Source of the DNA: a virus
Length of the DNA stretch: 64,000 bases
Direction: 5' to 3' (one strand)
IMG/VR virus record: IMGVR_UViG_3300043399_000272
Span: 62,001-126,000 of that record
Shown here one piece after another: positions 34,597 to 43,005 of this stretch. Numbering within the stretch: position 1 is the stretch's first letter; each line of letters opens with the position of its first letter. A program made the position numbers and the translations under genes. The notes under the pieces are model-generated. The model was not told where the DNA came from, searched no databases, and saw only the letters and a list, made by a program, of their open reading frames with translations.

Positions 34597-37380
34597 TTAA
34601 TTTGTACGCAGTGCAACAAGCATTTCTTCTTGCAGCAACCTAGACTTATACAACTCATTTAGCATCAATCGGCTGTTATCGTCGGTCATAGAGATTAAGT
34701 CAGCTAGTAATTTACCAGCATTTGGTTGCGAACTTAACGGGTTTATAGATGAAATGGGCTGTTTAGAAACTTCATTTCTATAGTTAGTTAAGCTGTTTGC
34801 TGCATCTGATAACAATGCTTGATATGACGCAGCACTTGTAGCTACTTCGTTTTTATGAAGCATTACAGGGTATCCTGAATTAGGACCACTGAATACTCCA
34901 CCGTATCTTGCTTCTTCAAAATGCACAGGGTCTCTAGGTACTGTTTGCTTCAAGCCCTGTGCGTTAAACGCCGTTACTAATTTTGGATCAGTATAGTTTT
35001 GGACATCGATTGCTTTGCCCATTTCATGCTTACTGGAACCAGGAGGAGCTACAGGCATTCCTGTTTTGCCTCTAGCTAAGTAGTCAGCATAAAGTTGTCT
35101 TTGTTTTTCACTATCCCTAAAAGAACTGTTAACTTGTACTTTCTTACCAGTTAATGCGAAATAATCAGTAGCAGCAGAAACAACTTTCTCCTTAAAAGCA
35201 GGATTTAAGTTATCAAAATTAGTTCTTGATCCTGAAGCTCCACCAAAGGATAAAATCTTATCTACTTGTCCAGGTGCTGCGGGCGCAGCTGGGGCTTCAA
35301 CTGAAGGGACTGAAGGTCTTTTACCTCCTACTGCTTTACTGAATTCATCTACTGCCTTTTTAAATGTGTCAGTTGCCCCTTTGTGAATATTAGTCGAAAT
35401 GTTAAATGCTTTAACAACACCATCCATTAACATTGCGGCACCTTGCTGCTTTCGACCAGCATCGATCATATTTTCAGTGTCTTTGTCTCCGCGTTGTGCC
35501 ATTTCAGCTAGTCTACGAGCGACTGCTTGTTGTAGGTCTAAACCTTCAACTAAATTTGAATTTAATTTTTGTTGGGTGTCTAACAATCCTGCAAACTTAC
35601 CTGGTATAATACCCTGAACAGCTTCTGAACCACCAAATCTAACAGTAGGTGCTACTCTTAATAACGCCTCCCTCAAATCAACTGCTATGCTTCCTAATAA
35701 TTGATTAGCTTTTTGACCACTTTCTAATCCTTGTATAAGTCTAGGCATTGACTGCAATACTGCTGCGGCTTCTGCTGATGCTGGACCTCCAGCACCGTAT
35801 TGTGCAATACCTTTAGCTAATTGAGACTGACCCATAGCTTGCATACTAACCGCAGCTTCATAGTATTGTCTTAATCTTTCTAATTCAGCTTGCGGTGCTC
35901 CTCTAGCTTCTGCTTCTAAAATAGATGCTCTTAGCTCGTCTACAGCCATTATAGCTTCACGTGCTTCTTCTTGTTCTTTTCTAGTAGCACCAGTTAATTC
36001 TTGAAGTAGAACCAACTCTTTGATATATGCTTCTGACCCTTTAATTAACTGACTTTCAGTTTTGAGCCTTGACATCCCAAGTCTAGTTTCTTGGGCCATG
36101 TATTTTAAGGTAAGTTCTCGTTGCTCGTTTGCAACAATACCCAATGCTTCTAATTCTTTTCCGGCGCCGCTTTTGAATAGTTCTCCAGCAACTCGAATAT
36201 ACTGTCTAGCTCCTTCGCTAGTTGTAGCCCCAAAATACTTTAAATCTTTTGCACTTTGGGCTAGAATTCTATTGAATTCTTCAATCTCAGCTACAGTCAT
36301 CCCCAATGTCTGCATCTGTTCAAAAACATCAGACATGCCACCGGATAACAAAATACCCGAACGGGATAGATCGTTGAATGACTTAAATAATTTGTCTGAC
36401 TGTATAGCAGCTACTTCGTTTGCTTCACCTGCTTTCTTTATAGCAGTACCACCGATTGCAAGTGCGGCCCCAAATCCCCTTAGTACCCAACGTAATGCGC
36501 CCATTCCAGGTATTAACATCATTGCAATACCTATTGCTTGGGTTGCTGTTCCCAATTCATCAGTAAACTCTTTGACTGCTCTAGCAGAAACAGCGGCACC
36601 CCTAGCACCGTTGTATACTTCTTTAGTCATCTTAGCAGTTGCATTGTATAATCCTGTACCAACAGCAGTTAGTAGAATCCAACCTGCGCTAAGTGTTGCG
36701 CTCTTTCCAATTAAATCAAAGACTTTATTGTTTAAATCTGCTAGGAATGAACCACCTGTTTTATATTTGTCAGTAAGTTCTTTGAGTACGTTCCCGCTTT
36801 CTTCTTTCATTCGGTCACGTAAATCTTCTTTTTTATCTTCAACTGCTTTGCGCTTGTTTTCTTTCTCGATAAGTTTTAAATTTTCTTTTTGCTCTTTTGA
36901 TAAGATATTAACAATGTTTCCATAAGTGTCAATTTTCTTACCTAAGGATTGAAGTCTTATTTCATATTCACTCTGCTTAAAAGTACCACCAGCTTCGCCG
37001 GTTCCGGCTACTTTTACTTTTGTTAACTTGCTTAATGTTTTACCTAACTCGTTGAATTGAGTTATCAATCCCTGAGTTGCTTTTGACAGACTCTTAAAGT
37101 CTTTACCTAATGACTTGCTAGAATCAGATACGGCTCCAAACCCTCGGGTTGCATTATCGCTAGTTTTCTTAGCAGCAGAAGTAGTGGTATTGAGTTCAGT
37201 TGTTTTCTTTAACAACTTATCCAATTCTTTGTTCAACTTAGCTACAGTTGACTTTGTAGTATCAGTAGTAGTATTGAATTTACCAAACCCAGAATCCAAT
37301 CCAGTGGTAGAGTCTGTTAATTCTCGGATACTCTCCGACAATCTTCTAATTTCTTCTGGGTCTATATTATTGTCAGCCAT
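34597..37380 (-). CDS. Tape-measure-like protein with an M15 (VanY-type) peptidase domain
   Basis: The 927-residue protein starts with about 220 residues of charged coiled coil, then hydrophobic helices (AGWILLTAVGTGLYNA near 235 and IGIAMMLIPGMGALRWVL near 290), as in tape-measure proteins that span the tail and enter the membrane. Residues about 715-830 are a D-alanyl-D-alanine carboxypeptidase/endopeptidase domain of family M15, with zinc ligands His785 and Asp792 (SSKHEMGKAID) and His820 (DPVHFE). Such a domain would cut peptidoglycan cross-bridges as DNA is injected. T4 gp29 (590 residues) has no such domain. It lies back to back with gp26-like hub genes, which fits a tail-hub role; the name tape measure is inferred. 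Confidence 0.65.
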   Translation of the reverse strand: MADNNIDPEEIRRLSESIRELTDSTTGLDSGFGKFNTTTDTTKSTVAKLNKELDKLLKKTTELNTTTSAAKKTSDNATRGFGAVSDSSKSLGKDFKSLSKATQGLITQFNELGKTLSKLTKVKVAGTGEAGGTFKQSEYEIRLQSLGKKIDTYGNIVNILSKEQKENLKLIEKENKRKAVEDKKEDLRDRMKEESGNVLKELTDKYKTGGSFLADLNNKVFDLIGKSATLSAGWILLTAVGTGLYNATAKMTKEVYNGARGAAVSARAVKEFTDELGTATQAIGIAMMLIPGMGALRWVLRGFGAALAIGGTAIKKAGEANEVAAIQSDKLFKSFNDLSRSGILLSGGMSDVFEQMQTLGMTVAEIEEFNRILAQSAKDLKYFGATTSEGARQYIRVAGELFKSGAGKELEALGIVANEQRELTLKYMAQETRLGMSRLKTESQLIKGSEAYIKELVLLQELTGATRKEQEEAREAIMAVDELRASILEAEARGAPQAELERLRQYYEAAVSMQAMGQSQLAKGIAQYGAGGPASAEAAAVLQSMPRLIQGLESGQKANQLLGSIAVDLREALLRVAPTVRFGGSEAVQGIIPGKFAGLLDTQQKLNSNLVEGLDLQQAVARRLAEMAQRGDKDTENMIDAGRKQQGAAMLMDGVVKAFNISTNIHKGATDTFKKAVDEFSKAVGGKRPSVPSVEAPAAPAAPGQVDKILSFGGASGSRTNFDNLNPAFKEKVVSAATDYFALTGKKVQVNSSFRDSEKQRQLYADYLARGKTGMPVAPPGSSKHEMGKAIDVQNYTDPKLVTAFNAQGLKQTVPRDPVHFEEARYGGVFSGPNSGYPVMLHKNEVATSAASYQALLSDAANSLTNYRNEVSKQPISSINPLSSQPNAGKLLADLISMTDDNSRLMLNELYKSRLLQEEMLVALRTN

Positions 37381-37406
37381 TTTTTAGTGATTAAATAATT
37401 CTAATG

Positions 37407-37414
37407 TATTTATG
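37407..37414 (-). promoter_or_regulatory. Late promoter (CATAAATA) for the tape-measure-like gene
   Basis: CATAAATA on the minus strand lies 26 bases before the ATG at 37380. It overlaps the start codon of the divergent gp26-like gene, so the two transcripts begin within about 30 bases of each other. Confidence 0.45.
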
Positions 37415-38464
37415 ACCGAAAAAACTGTGTCTACACCAGCCTTCAGAAAACCTGCATTATACTTTAAACTTCCCAGCAACGGTAAATTTTACCCAGAAAA
37501 TAGTTTAAAGTTGCCACCTAACAACGAGTTACCGGTGTATCCCACTACGGGTTTAGATGAAATCACTATAAAAACAGTAGACGCATTGTTTAACGGTTCG
37601 GCAATAGTTGAAGTTATCAGAAGCTGTGTACCCGATATTCCTGATCCTTGGGAAATACCCGTAGTAGATTTAGACCCACTATTGGTTGCAATCAAGTTAG
37701 CATCATTCGGAAACGGCATGGACATTGATTCAACTTGTCCTGAATGCAACGAATCTAGTAAGTACGGGTTAAATTTAACTAACATATTGAATAACTTAAA
37801 ATTAGGTGATTACGACTCTGAATTAGAAGTTGACGGTATCTACGTTAAGTTTCGTCCATTAAAGTACAAAGATTACAACAGATTCAATATCCAAGAGTTT
37901 GAGTTTCAAAAGATTATCAATTCAATTGATATGATAAAAGATGAAAAACTAAAAGAAAAGAAGAATATAGATGCCATCATGGCTTCGCTTGAGATGCACA
38001 TAGAACGCATAACTGCAAGTATAGAATACATTAAAACTTCGGATAACTTAGTTAACAACGCAGACTTTATAAGAGAGTTCCTAGAAAACTGTAATGTTGA
38101 TTATTACCGAAAAATCAGAGAGCGTTATACAACTCTTAAAGAGTCTACACAAACCAAACCACTGGTTATAAAATGCACTCACTGTTCACATGAGTATGAG
38201 CAACTACTAATGCTAAACTATTGCGAATATTTTCGGGTTAGACTATTGTATATGCAACCGGAAGAAATTCAAGAATGGTTAACTAGTATGGAAAAGGATG
38301 CATTAGAAATTAAGAATAGTGCATTGAAAATGTCCTGGTATATGCGTGGAGGTATATCATTCAATGAAATACTGCATTTGTCAGACAGAGAACGAGAAAC
38401 GATTAACGAAATCATTAAAGAAAACTTAGAGACAACTAAAAAGACGCAGTTACCATTCTTCTAA
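37412..38464 (+). CDS. Baseplate hub protein, gp26-like, with C-terminal extension
   Basis: The 350-residue protein starts with FRKPALYFKLPSNGKFYP, a pattern of the T4 gp26-type hub proteins. Two CxxC pairs, CPECN (near 109) and CTHCSHEY (near 255), can form a zinc ribbon. It is clearly related to the next gene over about 270 residues (shared PVYPTTGLDEI-, VRSCxPDI- and REFLENCxxD motifs). About 80 residues follow that the paralogue lacks; they end SWYMRGGISFNEILHLSDRE and may correspond to a short hub-assembly protein of the gp51 type, a tentative match. The gene lies divergent from the tape-measure-like gene. Confidence 0.65.
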   Translation: MTEKTVSTPAFRKPALYFKLPSNGKFYPENSLKLPPNNELPVYPTTGLDEITIKTVDALFNGSAIVEVIRSCVPDIPDPWEIPVVDLDPLLVAIKLASFGNGMDIDSTCPECNESSKYGLNLTNILNNLKLGDYDSELEVDGIYVKFRPLKYKDYNRFNIQEFEFQKIINSIDMIKDEKLKEKKNIDAIMASLEMHIERITASIEYIKTSDNLVNNADFIREFLENCNVDYYRKIRERYTTLKESTQTKPLVIKCTHCSHEYEQLLMLNYCEYFRVRLLYMQPEEIQEWLTSMEKDALEIKNSALKMSWYMRGGISFNEILHLSDRERETINEIIKENLETTKKTQLPFF

Positions 38465-38488
38465 AAAGTACAACTCGTTTTTTTGGTC

Positions 38489-38496
38489 TATAAATA
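38489..38496 (+). promoter_or_regulatory. Late promoter, perfect TATAAATA
   Basis: TATAAATA matches the T4 late consensus exactly and lies 20 bases before the ATG of the second gp26-like gene. A GGAG ribosome-binding site lies between them. Confidence 0.65.
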
Positions 38497-38515
38497 CACG
38501 AATATTGGAGATATC

Positions 38516-39334
38516 ATGTCAAACAACCCATTGAAAAATTATTTTCGCAAGCCTGCATTAACAATAAAACTACCTAGCGGTGGTCAAGGTTACAAAGAAG
38601 GTGCATTACAATTGCCTGAATCAGGTGAGTTGTCTATATACCCAATGACGGCAATGGATGAGATCAATGTAAAGACTCCTGAAAATCTAACGAACGGAAA
38701 TGCAGTTGTTGGTTTAGTTCGTAGTTGTATCCCTGATATCAAAGACCCTTGGGAAATTTTAAGTACTGATTTAGATACCCTATTATTGGGTATTAGAATT
38801 GCTACTACTGGTAAGATGCTAAAAGTCGAAACCGAATGCCCAAACTGTAGCGCAGAAAACAAACATGATATTAACGTATATGATATGCTTGCAGCTATTG
38901 GTAATAGCGGCTACGACCAATTGTTATCTTTGAATGGATTGTCAATCAAGTTCAAACCACTGAACTATAGACAAATCATGAAGGCAAATGAATCCCAAAC
39001 ACAGATTCAACGAAAGATTGATTCAATTGATGAACAAACATCAGAAGAAGCAAAACTTAAAATTTCAGCAGAAGTTATTAAAGAACTGAACAACATGTCA
39101 TTTGTATTAGTCGGGGAAGCAGTTGAATATATAAAGACCCCTGACAATGTAGTGTTTGAAAAGGAATTTATTCGTGAATTCCTAGAAAATTGCGACAAAG
39201 ATACATTCGATAAAATCAAGCAAACAAATTTGGATTTACGTGCTGCCACCGATATTAAACCAGTGAATCTCACTTGCACATCATGTAATCATGAATATGA
39301 GTTCTCTTTGGATATCAATGTGAACTCAATCTAA
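38516..39334 (+). CDS. Second baseplate hub protein, gp26-like
   Basis: The 272-residue protein is a paralogue of the preceding gene. Shared points are YFRKPALTIKLPSGG at the start, IYPMTAMDEINVKTPE, the CxxC pairs CPNCSAENK and CTSCNHEYEF, and REFLENCDKD. T4 gp26 has 208 residues and lies in the hub below the tail tube. The ATG at 38516 has a GGAG ribosome-binding site 6 bases upstream and a perfect late promoter, so an upstream TTG at 38483 is not the start. Tandem copies may form a heteromer or fill two hub positions. Confidence 0.7.
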   Translation: MSNNPLKNYFRKPALTIKLPSGGQGYKEGALQLPESGELSIYPMTAMDEINVKTPENLTNGNAVVGLVRSCIPDIKDPWEILSTDLDTLLLGIRIATTGKMLKVETECPNCSAENKHDINVYDMLAAIGNSGYDQLLSLNGLSIKFKPLNYRQIMKANESQTQIQRKIDSIDEQTSEEAKLKISAEVIKELNNMSFVLVGEAVEYIKTPDNVVFEKEFIREFLENCDKDTFDKIKQTNLDLRAATDIKPVNLTCTSCNHEYEFSLDINVNSI

Positions 39335-39886
39335 GTCCATAGTTACTCATTTATCCTAAACTACACTATCTTACTTTTATCTTTAGTAGATGACCTTCGG
39401 TCATCTTACCTTCACAATGTTCACTTCGTTCACATTGCTTGGTATACTGATTTATTCTAATTAATTCTTTTTGATTCTAATACTAATCTTTATTAGGGGG
39501 ATATATACTGCCGCTTTGAAGCCATGGTAGTGCTATTTTAGCACTACCAATGGATAAACTATGCCATGCCCGTCATCCTTTGCCGTCTGTTCCCCAGCTA
39601 GACGCCCTGTACTGACTCTAGCTGCGATCGGTTGCCCTGTAAATTGTTATGGGACTGTAGTGAGCCTATTGTACTTAGAAACATTCATACAACGACTCGG
39701 CAACGCATGTTACATATCCGCAAGACAGAATTAGATATGTACTCATTGAGGGTTCCCTAATAGATTGCCCTCTCGATCTCCCAAGCAGTATCACTACTAC
39801 TTGCATACTCCAGATCCATCAGCTATCTTTCAAGCATCTTCAAGGAGGTCCTACAAACTAGGACGACTAATTTTTATGTTAATAAA
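39335..39886. ncRNA. Hairpin-rich non-coding gap, possible structured RNA
   Basis: This 552-base gap lies between two converging genes and has no useful open frame. The right part (about 39490-39870) is visibly richer in GC than its surroundings. I can pair several local helices: 39388-39395 with 39399-39406; 39522-39535 with 39539-39553 (one bulge); 39595-39602 with 39617-39624; 39711-39718 with 39734-39741; and 39848-39853 with 39859-39864, followed by a T-rich stretch. A longer-range GTTGCC/GGCAAC pair joins 39631-39636 to 39699-39704. It does not resemble a tRNA, tmRNA or RNase P RNA to my eye. The orientation is unknown; the end hairpin with T run favours plus. It could instead simply be two facing terminators plus relict DNA. 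Confidence 0.35.
39522..39553. other. Strong hairpin in the 39.5-kb gap
   Basis: Arms of 14 bp with one bulged A enclose the loop TTT; the inner ten pairs (GGTAGTGCTA with TAGCACTACC) are perfect. No T run follows on either side, so it is not a typical terminator. It may be the first helix of the proposed RNA. Confidence 0.6.
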
Positions 39887-40438
39887 TTAAGTTTGTGATT
39901 TTAAATTTGACGTGGTGTCTGTTGTTGAACCTGAATATAATTTTACTAAGTCTTTGTTATGTTTGAAAAAGCTGTCAAACTCTGTGATCAACCAATCACC
40001 GTATGTTTTACTAGAATAAAAAGTATAACTGTCTATTCTCCAAGTTAGTTTTGGTTGAACTGCAACGAATTGTCCGATACGATTAAACTTCATAAAAAGA
40101 ATGTTTAAATCACCTTCGTCCTCAACGTCTAAAAGTTGATCCAGCCACGAATCAAGTTGTTTGCAGCTTCCGGTAAGCAGTAAGTGAAACGGGAAGTCTT
40201 TATAGAATTTGCATTCTGCATTCATTTTACTGAAGGAGTGCCCCGGAACAATGTCGCCCTTAAAAGAACGAATTTGTCCCTCATGAAGCACTTCTTTACG
40301 GACTTGATTCTTGCCACCTACATATGCGCCGGATCCAGGTGCACGAATGAATGATTCATTGTACAACTCTGATAAAAATTTAGCGACTGTGCGCTCGTAT
40401 CCTGATCCTTTTGCTTTTTGCGGTGATGGCATATTCAT
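39887..40438 (-). CDS. PD-(D/E)XK nuclease-like protein
   Basis: The 183-residue protein has the arrangement of a small PD-(D/E)XK nuclease: Glu15 in KGSGYERTVAKFL, Asp62 in KGDIVP, and Glu75/Lys77 in ECK. Archaeal-type Holliday-junction resolvases have the same order of motifs at similar spacing, so a resolvase role in phage recombination is plausible. The C-terminal 30 residues look disordered. It follows the nucleotidase gene in the operon gp55-gp47-gp46. ATG at 40438 is taken as start; a second Met two residues later is possible. Confidence 0.65.
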   Translation of the reverse strand: MNMPSPQKAKGSGYERTVAKFLSELYNESFIRAPGSGAYVGGKNQVRKEVLHEGQIRSFKGDIVPGHSFSKMNAECKFYKDFPFHLLLTGSCKQLDSWLDQLLDVEDEGDLNILFMKFNRIGQFVAVQPKLTWRIDSYTFYSSKTYGDWLITEFDSFFKHNKDLVKLYSGSTTDTTSNLKSQT

Positions 40439-40459
40439 ACTTATGTCCGTGTAAACAAA

Positions 40460-40936
40460 TTACAAATTTTTTAGTCTAAAAATGGTATTTTCATACAAAT
40501 CGTGCAATATTCCAATACCGCCGACTCTATTCCACTCATCAATATTCTGTATTCTATCATCAATGAGTATGTCTCCTTGTTTACAATGAAACTGTTTATC
40601 TTTACTAAAAGGACCGAAATGTACAGGAACATCAGGGAAATACGTTTGTCCCCACATGACCTTGTCATAAAATGCCCAATGAAGTTTGTTTGATTTTGGA
40701 ACTGCTGTTAAAAAGTAAAGTTCCATGTTTCTATCTTTAGCAAATGTTCTGCAAAAATTTACCAAATCATCCGCATACGGTGTTTTCTTTAAATCTCTGT
40801 ATAGTCTAGGGTTTCGTGCAATTTGATTCCATAAATTATCGGGATACTCAACTTCCGAACCAAACCCATGCACACGAAATGCATATTCATTGAAGTCTGC
40901 TACGACTCCATCCATATCTAGGTATATCGTATTCAT
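40460..40936 (-). CDS. HAD-family 5'(3')-deoxyribonucleotidase-like protein
   Basis: The 158-residue protein begins with the HAD motif I YLDMDGVVADF (Asp7 and Asp9), has LTAVPKS (motif II) in the middle, and GDILIDDRIQNIDEW (motif IV) near the end. It resembles the 5'(3')-deoxyribonucleotidase group, which removes phosphate from deoxynucleotides. In a phage it could tune nucleotide pools or salvage host DNA products. Its start overlaps the gp46 stop by four bases. Confidence 0.8.
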   Translation of the reverse strand: MNTIYLDMDGVVADFNEYAFRVHGFGSEVEYPDNLWNQIARNPRLYRDLKKTPYADDLVNFCRTFAKDRNMELYFLTAVPKSNKLHWAFYDKVMWGQTYFPDVPVHFGPFSKDKQFHCKQGDILIDDRIQNIDEWNRVGGIGILHDLYENTIFRLKNL

Positions 40937-43005
40937 TCTACTTCTACTGATGTATTATATGACGTAAATCCGCCTTCTTTAATAACTTTCAAAACGTTAG
41001 GTACACGTCCTGCAAGTTCCTCGCGGTGAGACACAAGCCAAATAGATTTGTGTCGCCGGCGACTCATATCTTTTAGAATCGCTAGACTATTCTCTACACC
41101 CATAGTGTCAAGACCACTATCGATTAATTCGTCAATGAATAATGTATTGACTGGAGCATACAAGTTCTCCCATACATCACGGAAAGCAAAACTCAAACCA
41201 AGAATCAGTCTGTTGCGTTCACCACGACTTAAGTTATCAAAGTCAAGTTCACGACCCAACTCAGTTATTTCAACTGAGAGATCGTTTTTAAAGATAACAC
41301 TGTGGGGAAGTCCGATTTTATCTAAGTAGTGAGTTAGTCGTGCGTTTAGATAACTCAAGTTTTGATCGATGATCTTTTTACGAACAAAACTGTCCTTGCT
41401 AGTCAATAAGTCAAGCAAGAACTTTTGGTGTTCCATTGCTTTTGTAATTTCGTTTATCTTGTCAAACTTTACCTCTTGAAGTGCTTGGGCCTCCATGTCT
41501 TGAATTTGGTCTTGATACGGATCCATTTCCGCCGCCTTTGCCTCAATCTGTGATAATAGAGATGATACCTTTGTTCTATGTTCAACGGCTTGTGACTCTG
41601 TATCATAATGAGTAGATGGACATGGGCCAAGAGTGACGCTAGGCGTATCAAAAAGTTGTTCACTAAAGGGGTTATTCTCGCTGGATTTTTCGTCAATCTG
41701 CTTTTTGATGTTATCAATTTCCGTTGACTGACGAACTGCCTCAGCCTCTGTCTTATAATGTGTTGAAGGTTTTTCATTTACAATTATTGGGTTAGCAACT
41801 AACTCATCCAGCTGGAACTTTAAATCATCTAAATGACTTTTGCTAGCATTCCACAAATCAATCTTGTTATTCAAAACCGTAGTATGCTGGTCATCATGGA
41901 AGTCTTGCCCACACGCATAACACTTGTGTTCTTGTAATGTTTTAACTTCTTGCTCTAGCTTTTTGTGGTTTTTATCTTCTTTTACAAATTCTTTACGCAG
42001 ACTTTCAACTTTACCTTCATACGCAGCTTTTAACTGAACCTGTTGATTGTATGTAATCAAGTCTTTATGGGACTGTAGCTCTACTGCAAAATCAATATGA
42101 CTCAACACATCCATTTTGTCTTGGAGTAACTTAATGTCTTTGTCGTGCTTTTGTTGCCAAGCAATTTGCCGCGCAACTAACGCATCATGGGCTTCTTGCT
42201 GACGCTTCTTCTCATTCCAAATTACTAATTCTTTGTGCGCTAGTAATTCATTGTCAATGTCAATTTTACTTAATTCATCATACGTGGACACAAGTGAAGC
42301 GAGGTCTTCGTCATGTTTTTTTTGCCAAAGCATTTGTCTACGTTTAATAGCATCAATTTGTTCTTTGACACGCTTGTTAGCTTCTTCAACTGCTTTAATT
42401 CTAAATTCTTCTTGTTGAATATCATCTTTACTTTGCCGAATCAAATCTTTAACAACTTCTGCTTTCTCAGATAGTAACGTAATACCCAGTAGCTGTTCAA
42501 TGATTTCTCGTTGTTCATTGTTTTTCAAAGCAAGGAATGGTTCGGAATATGTATTCAACACAACAATGTGTTTAAACATTTCCGGAGTCATATTCAACAC
42601 ACGCTCAATTGCAACTTGTGTTTCTTTGTTTTCACCTTGTTGATCTTCAGTTGCCTTTTGCTGGACATCGTTAACATAAAATTTAAGGATGTTGGGTTTA
42701 CGACCACGCTCAATCTTGTAATCAGTACCATTGACTGTAAACTCAAGCGTAACCATCATACCTTTTCCATTAGTACGATTAACTAAGTTATCTTTGCGAA
42801 TTGAGTTGATGGGTTGACCAAACAATGCATATGACAAGCCCTGAATCAGCGTGGTTTTGCCGGTACCATTACGAGCACCGTCACCGCCTAAGTCTAAGTT
42901 CTCACCTAGAATTAGCGTGATATCCTTCTTGTCAAAGTCAACTGCTTGAGTTACGTTACCGATACTTAAAAAATTCCGAAGAGTGATATTTTTAATTGTT
43001 ATCAT
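40933..43005 (-). CDS. gp46: Recombination nuclease subunit gp46 (SbcC/Rad50-like)
   Basis: The 690-residue protein is an SMC-type ATPase. The Walker A motif is ARNGTGKTT near residue 45; two long coiled coils flank a zinc hook CYACG near 360; the ABC signature is NLSRGERNRL near 600, followed by Walker B TLFIDELIDSGLD. With gp47 it resects DNA ends for recombination-dependent replication and degrades host DNA. T4 gp46 has 560 residues; the extra length is in the coiled coils. It overlaps the gp47 stop by four bases. Confidence 0.95.
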   Translation of the reverse strand: MITIKNITLRNFLSIGNVTQAVDFDKKDITLILGENLDLGGDGARNGTGKTTLIQGLSYALFGQPINSIRKDNLVNRTNGKGMMVTLEFTVNGTDYKIERGRKPNILKFYVNDVQQKATEDQQGENKETQVAIERVLNMTPEMFKHIVVLNTYSEPFLALKNNEQREIIEQLLGITLLSEKAEVVKDLIRQSKDDIQQEEFRIKAVEEANKRVKEQIDAIKRRQMLWQKKHDEDLASLVSTYDELSKIDIDNELLAHKELVIWNEKKRQQEAHDALVARQIAWQQKHDKDIKLLQDKMDVLSHIDFAVELQSHKDLITYNQQVQLKAAYEGKVESLRKEFVKEDKNHKKLEQEVKTLQEHKCYACGQDFHDDQHTTVLNNKIDLWNASKSHLDDLKFQLDELVANPIIVNEKPSTHYKTEAEAVRQSTEIDNIKKQIDEKSSENNPFSEQLFDTPSVTLGPCPSTHYDTESQAVEHRTKVSSLLSQIEAKAAEMDPYQDQIQDMEAQALQEVKFDKINEITKAMEHQKFLLDLLTSKDSFVRKKIIDQNLSYLNARLTHYLDKIGLPHSVIFKNDLSVEITELGRELDFDNLSRGERNRLILGLSFAFRDVWENLYAPVNTLFIDELIDSGLDTMGVENSLAILKDMSRRRHKSIWLVSHREELAGRVPNVLKVIKEGGFTSYNTSVEVE

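Noticed and set aside
36062-36925. A 287-residue plus-strand frame within the tape-measure-like gene
   Set aside because: It is Ser/Pro/Leu-rich antisense sequence with no start signals, opposite a well-supported gene.
39335-39886. tRNA genes or tmRNA in the gap
   Set aside because: No cloverleaf with the GTTC-type T arm and matching acceptor stem can be formed; the hairpins have the wrong spacing.
39335-39886. A group I or group II intron
   Set aside because: No convincing catalytic-core motifs, no homing nuclease, and the gap lies between genes and does not split one.
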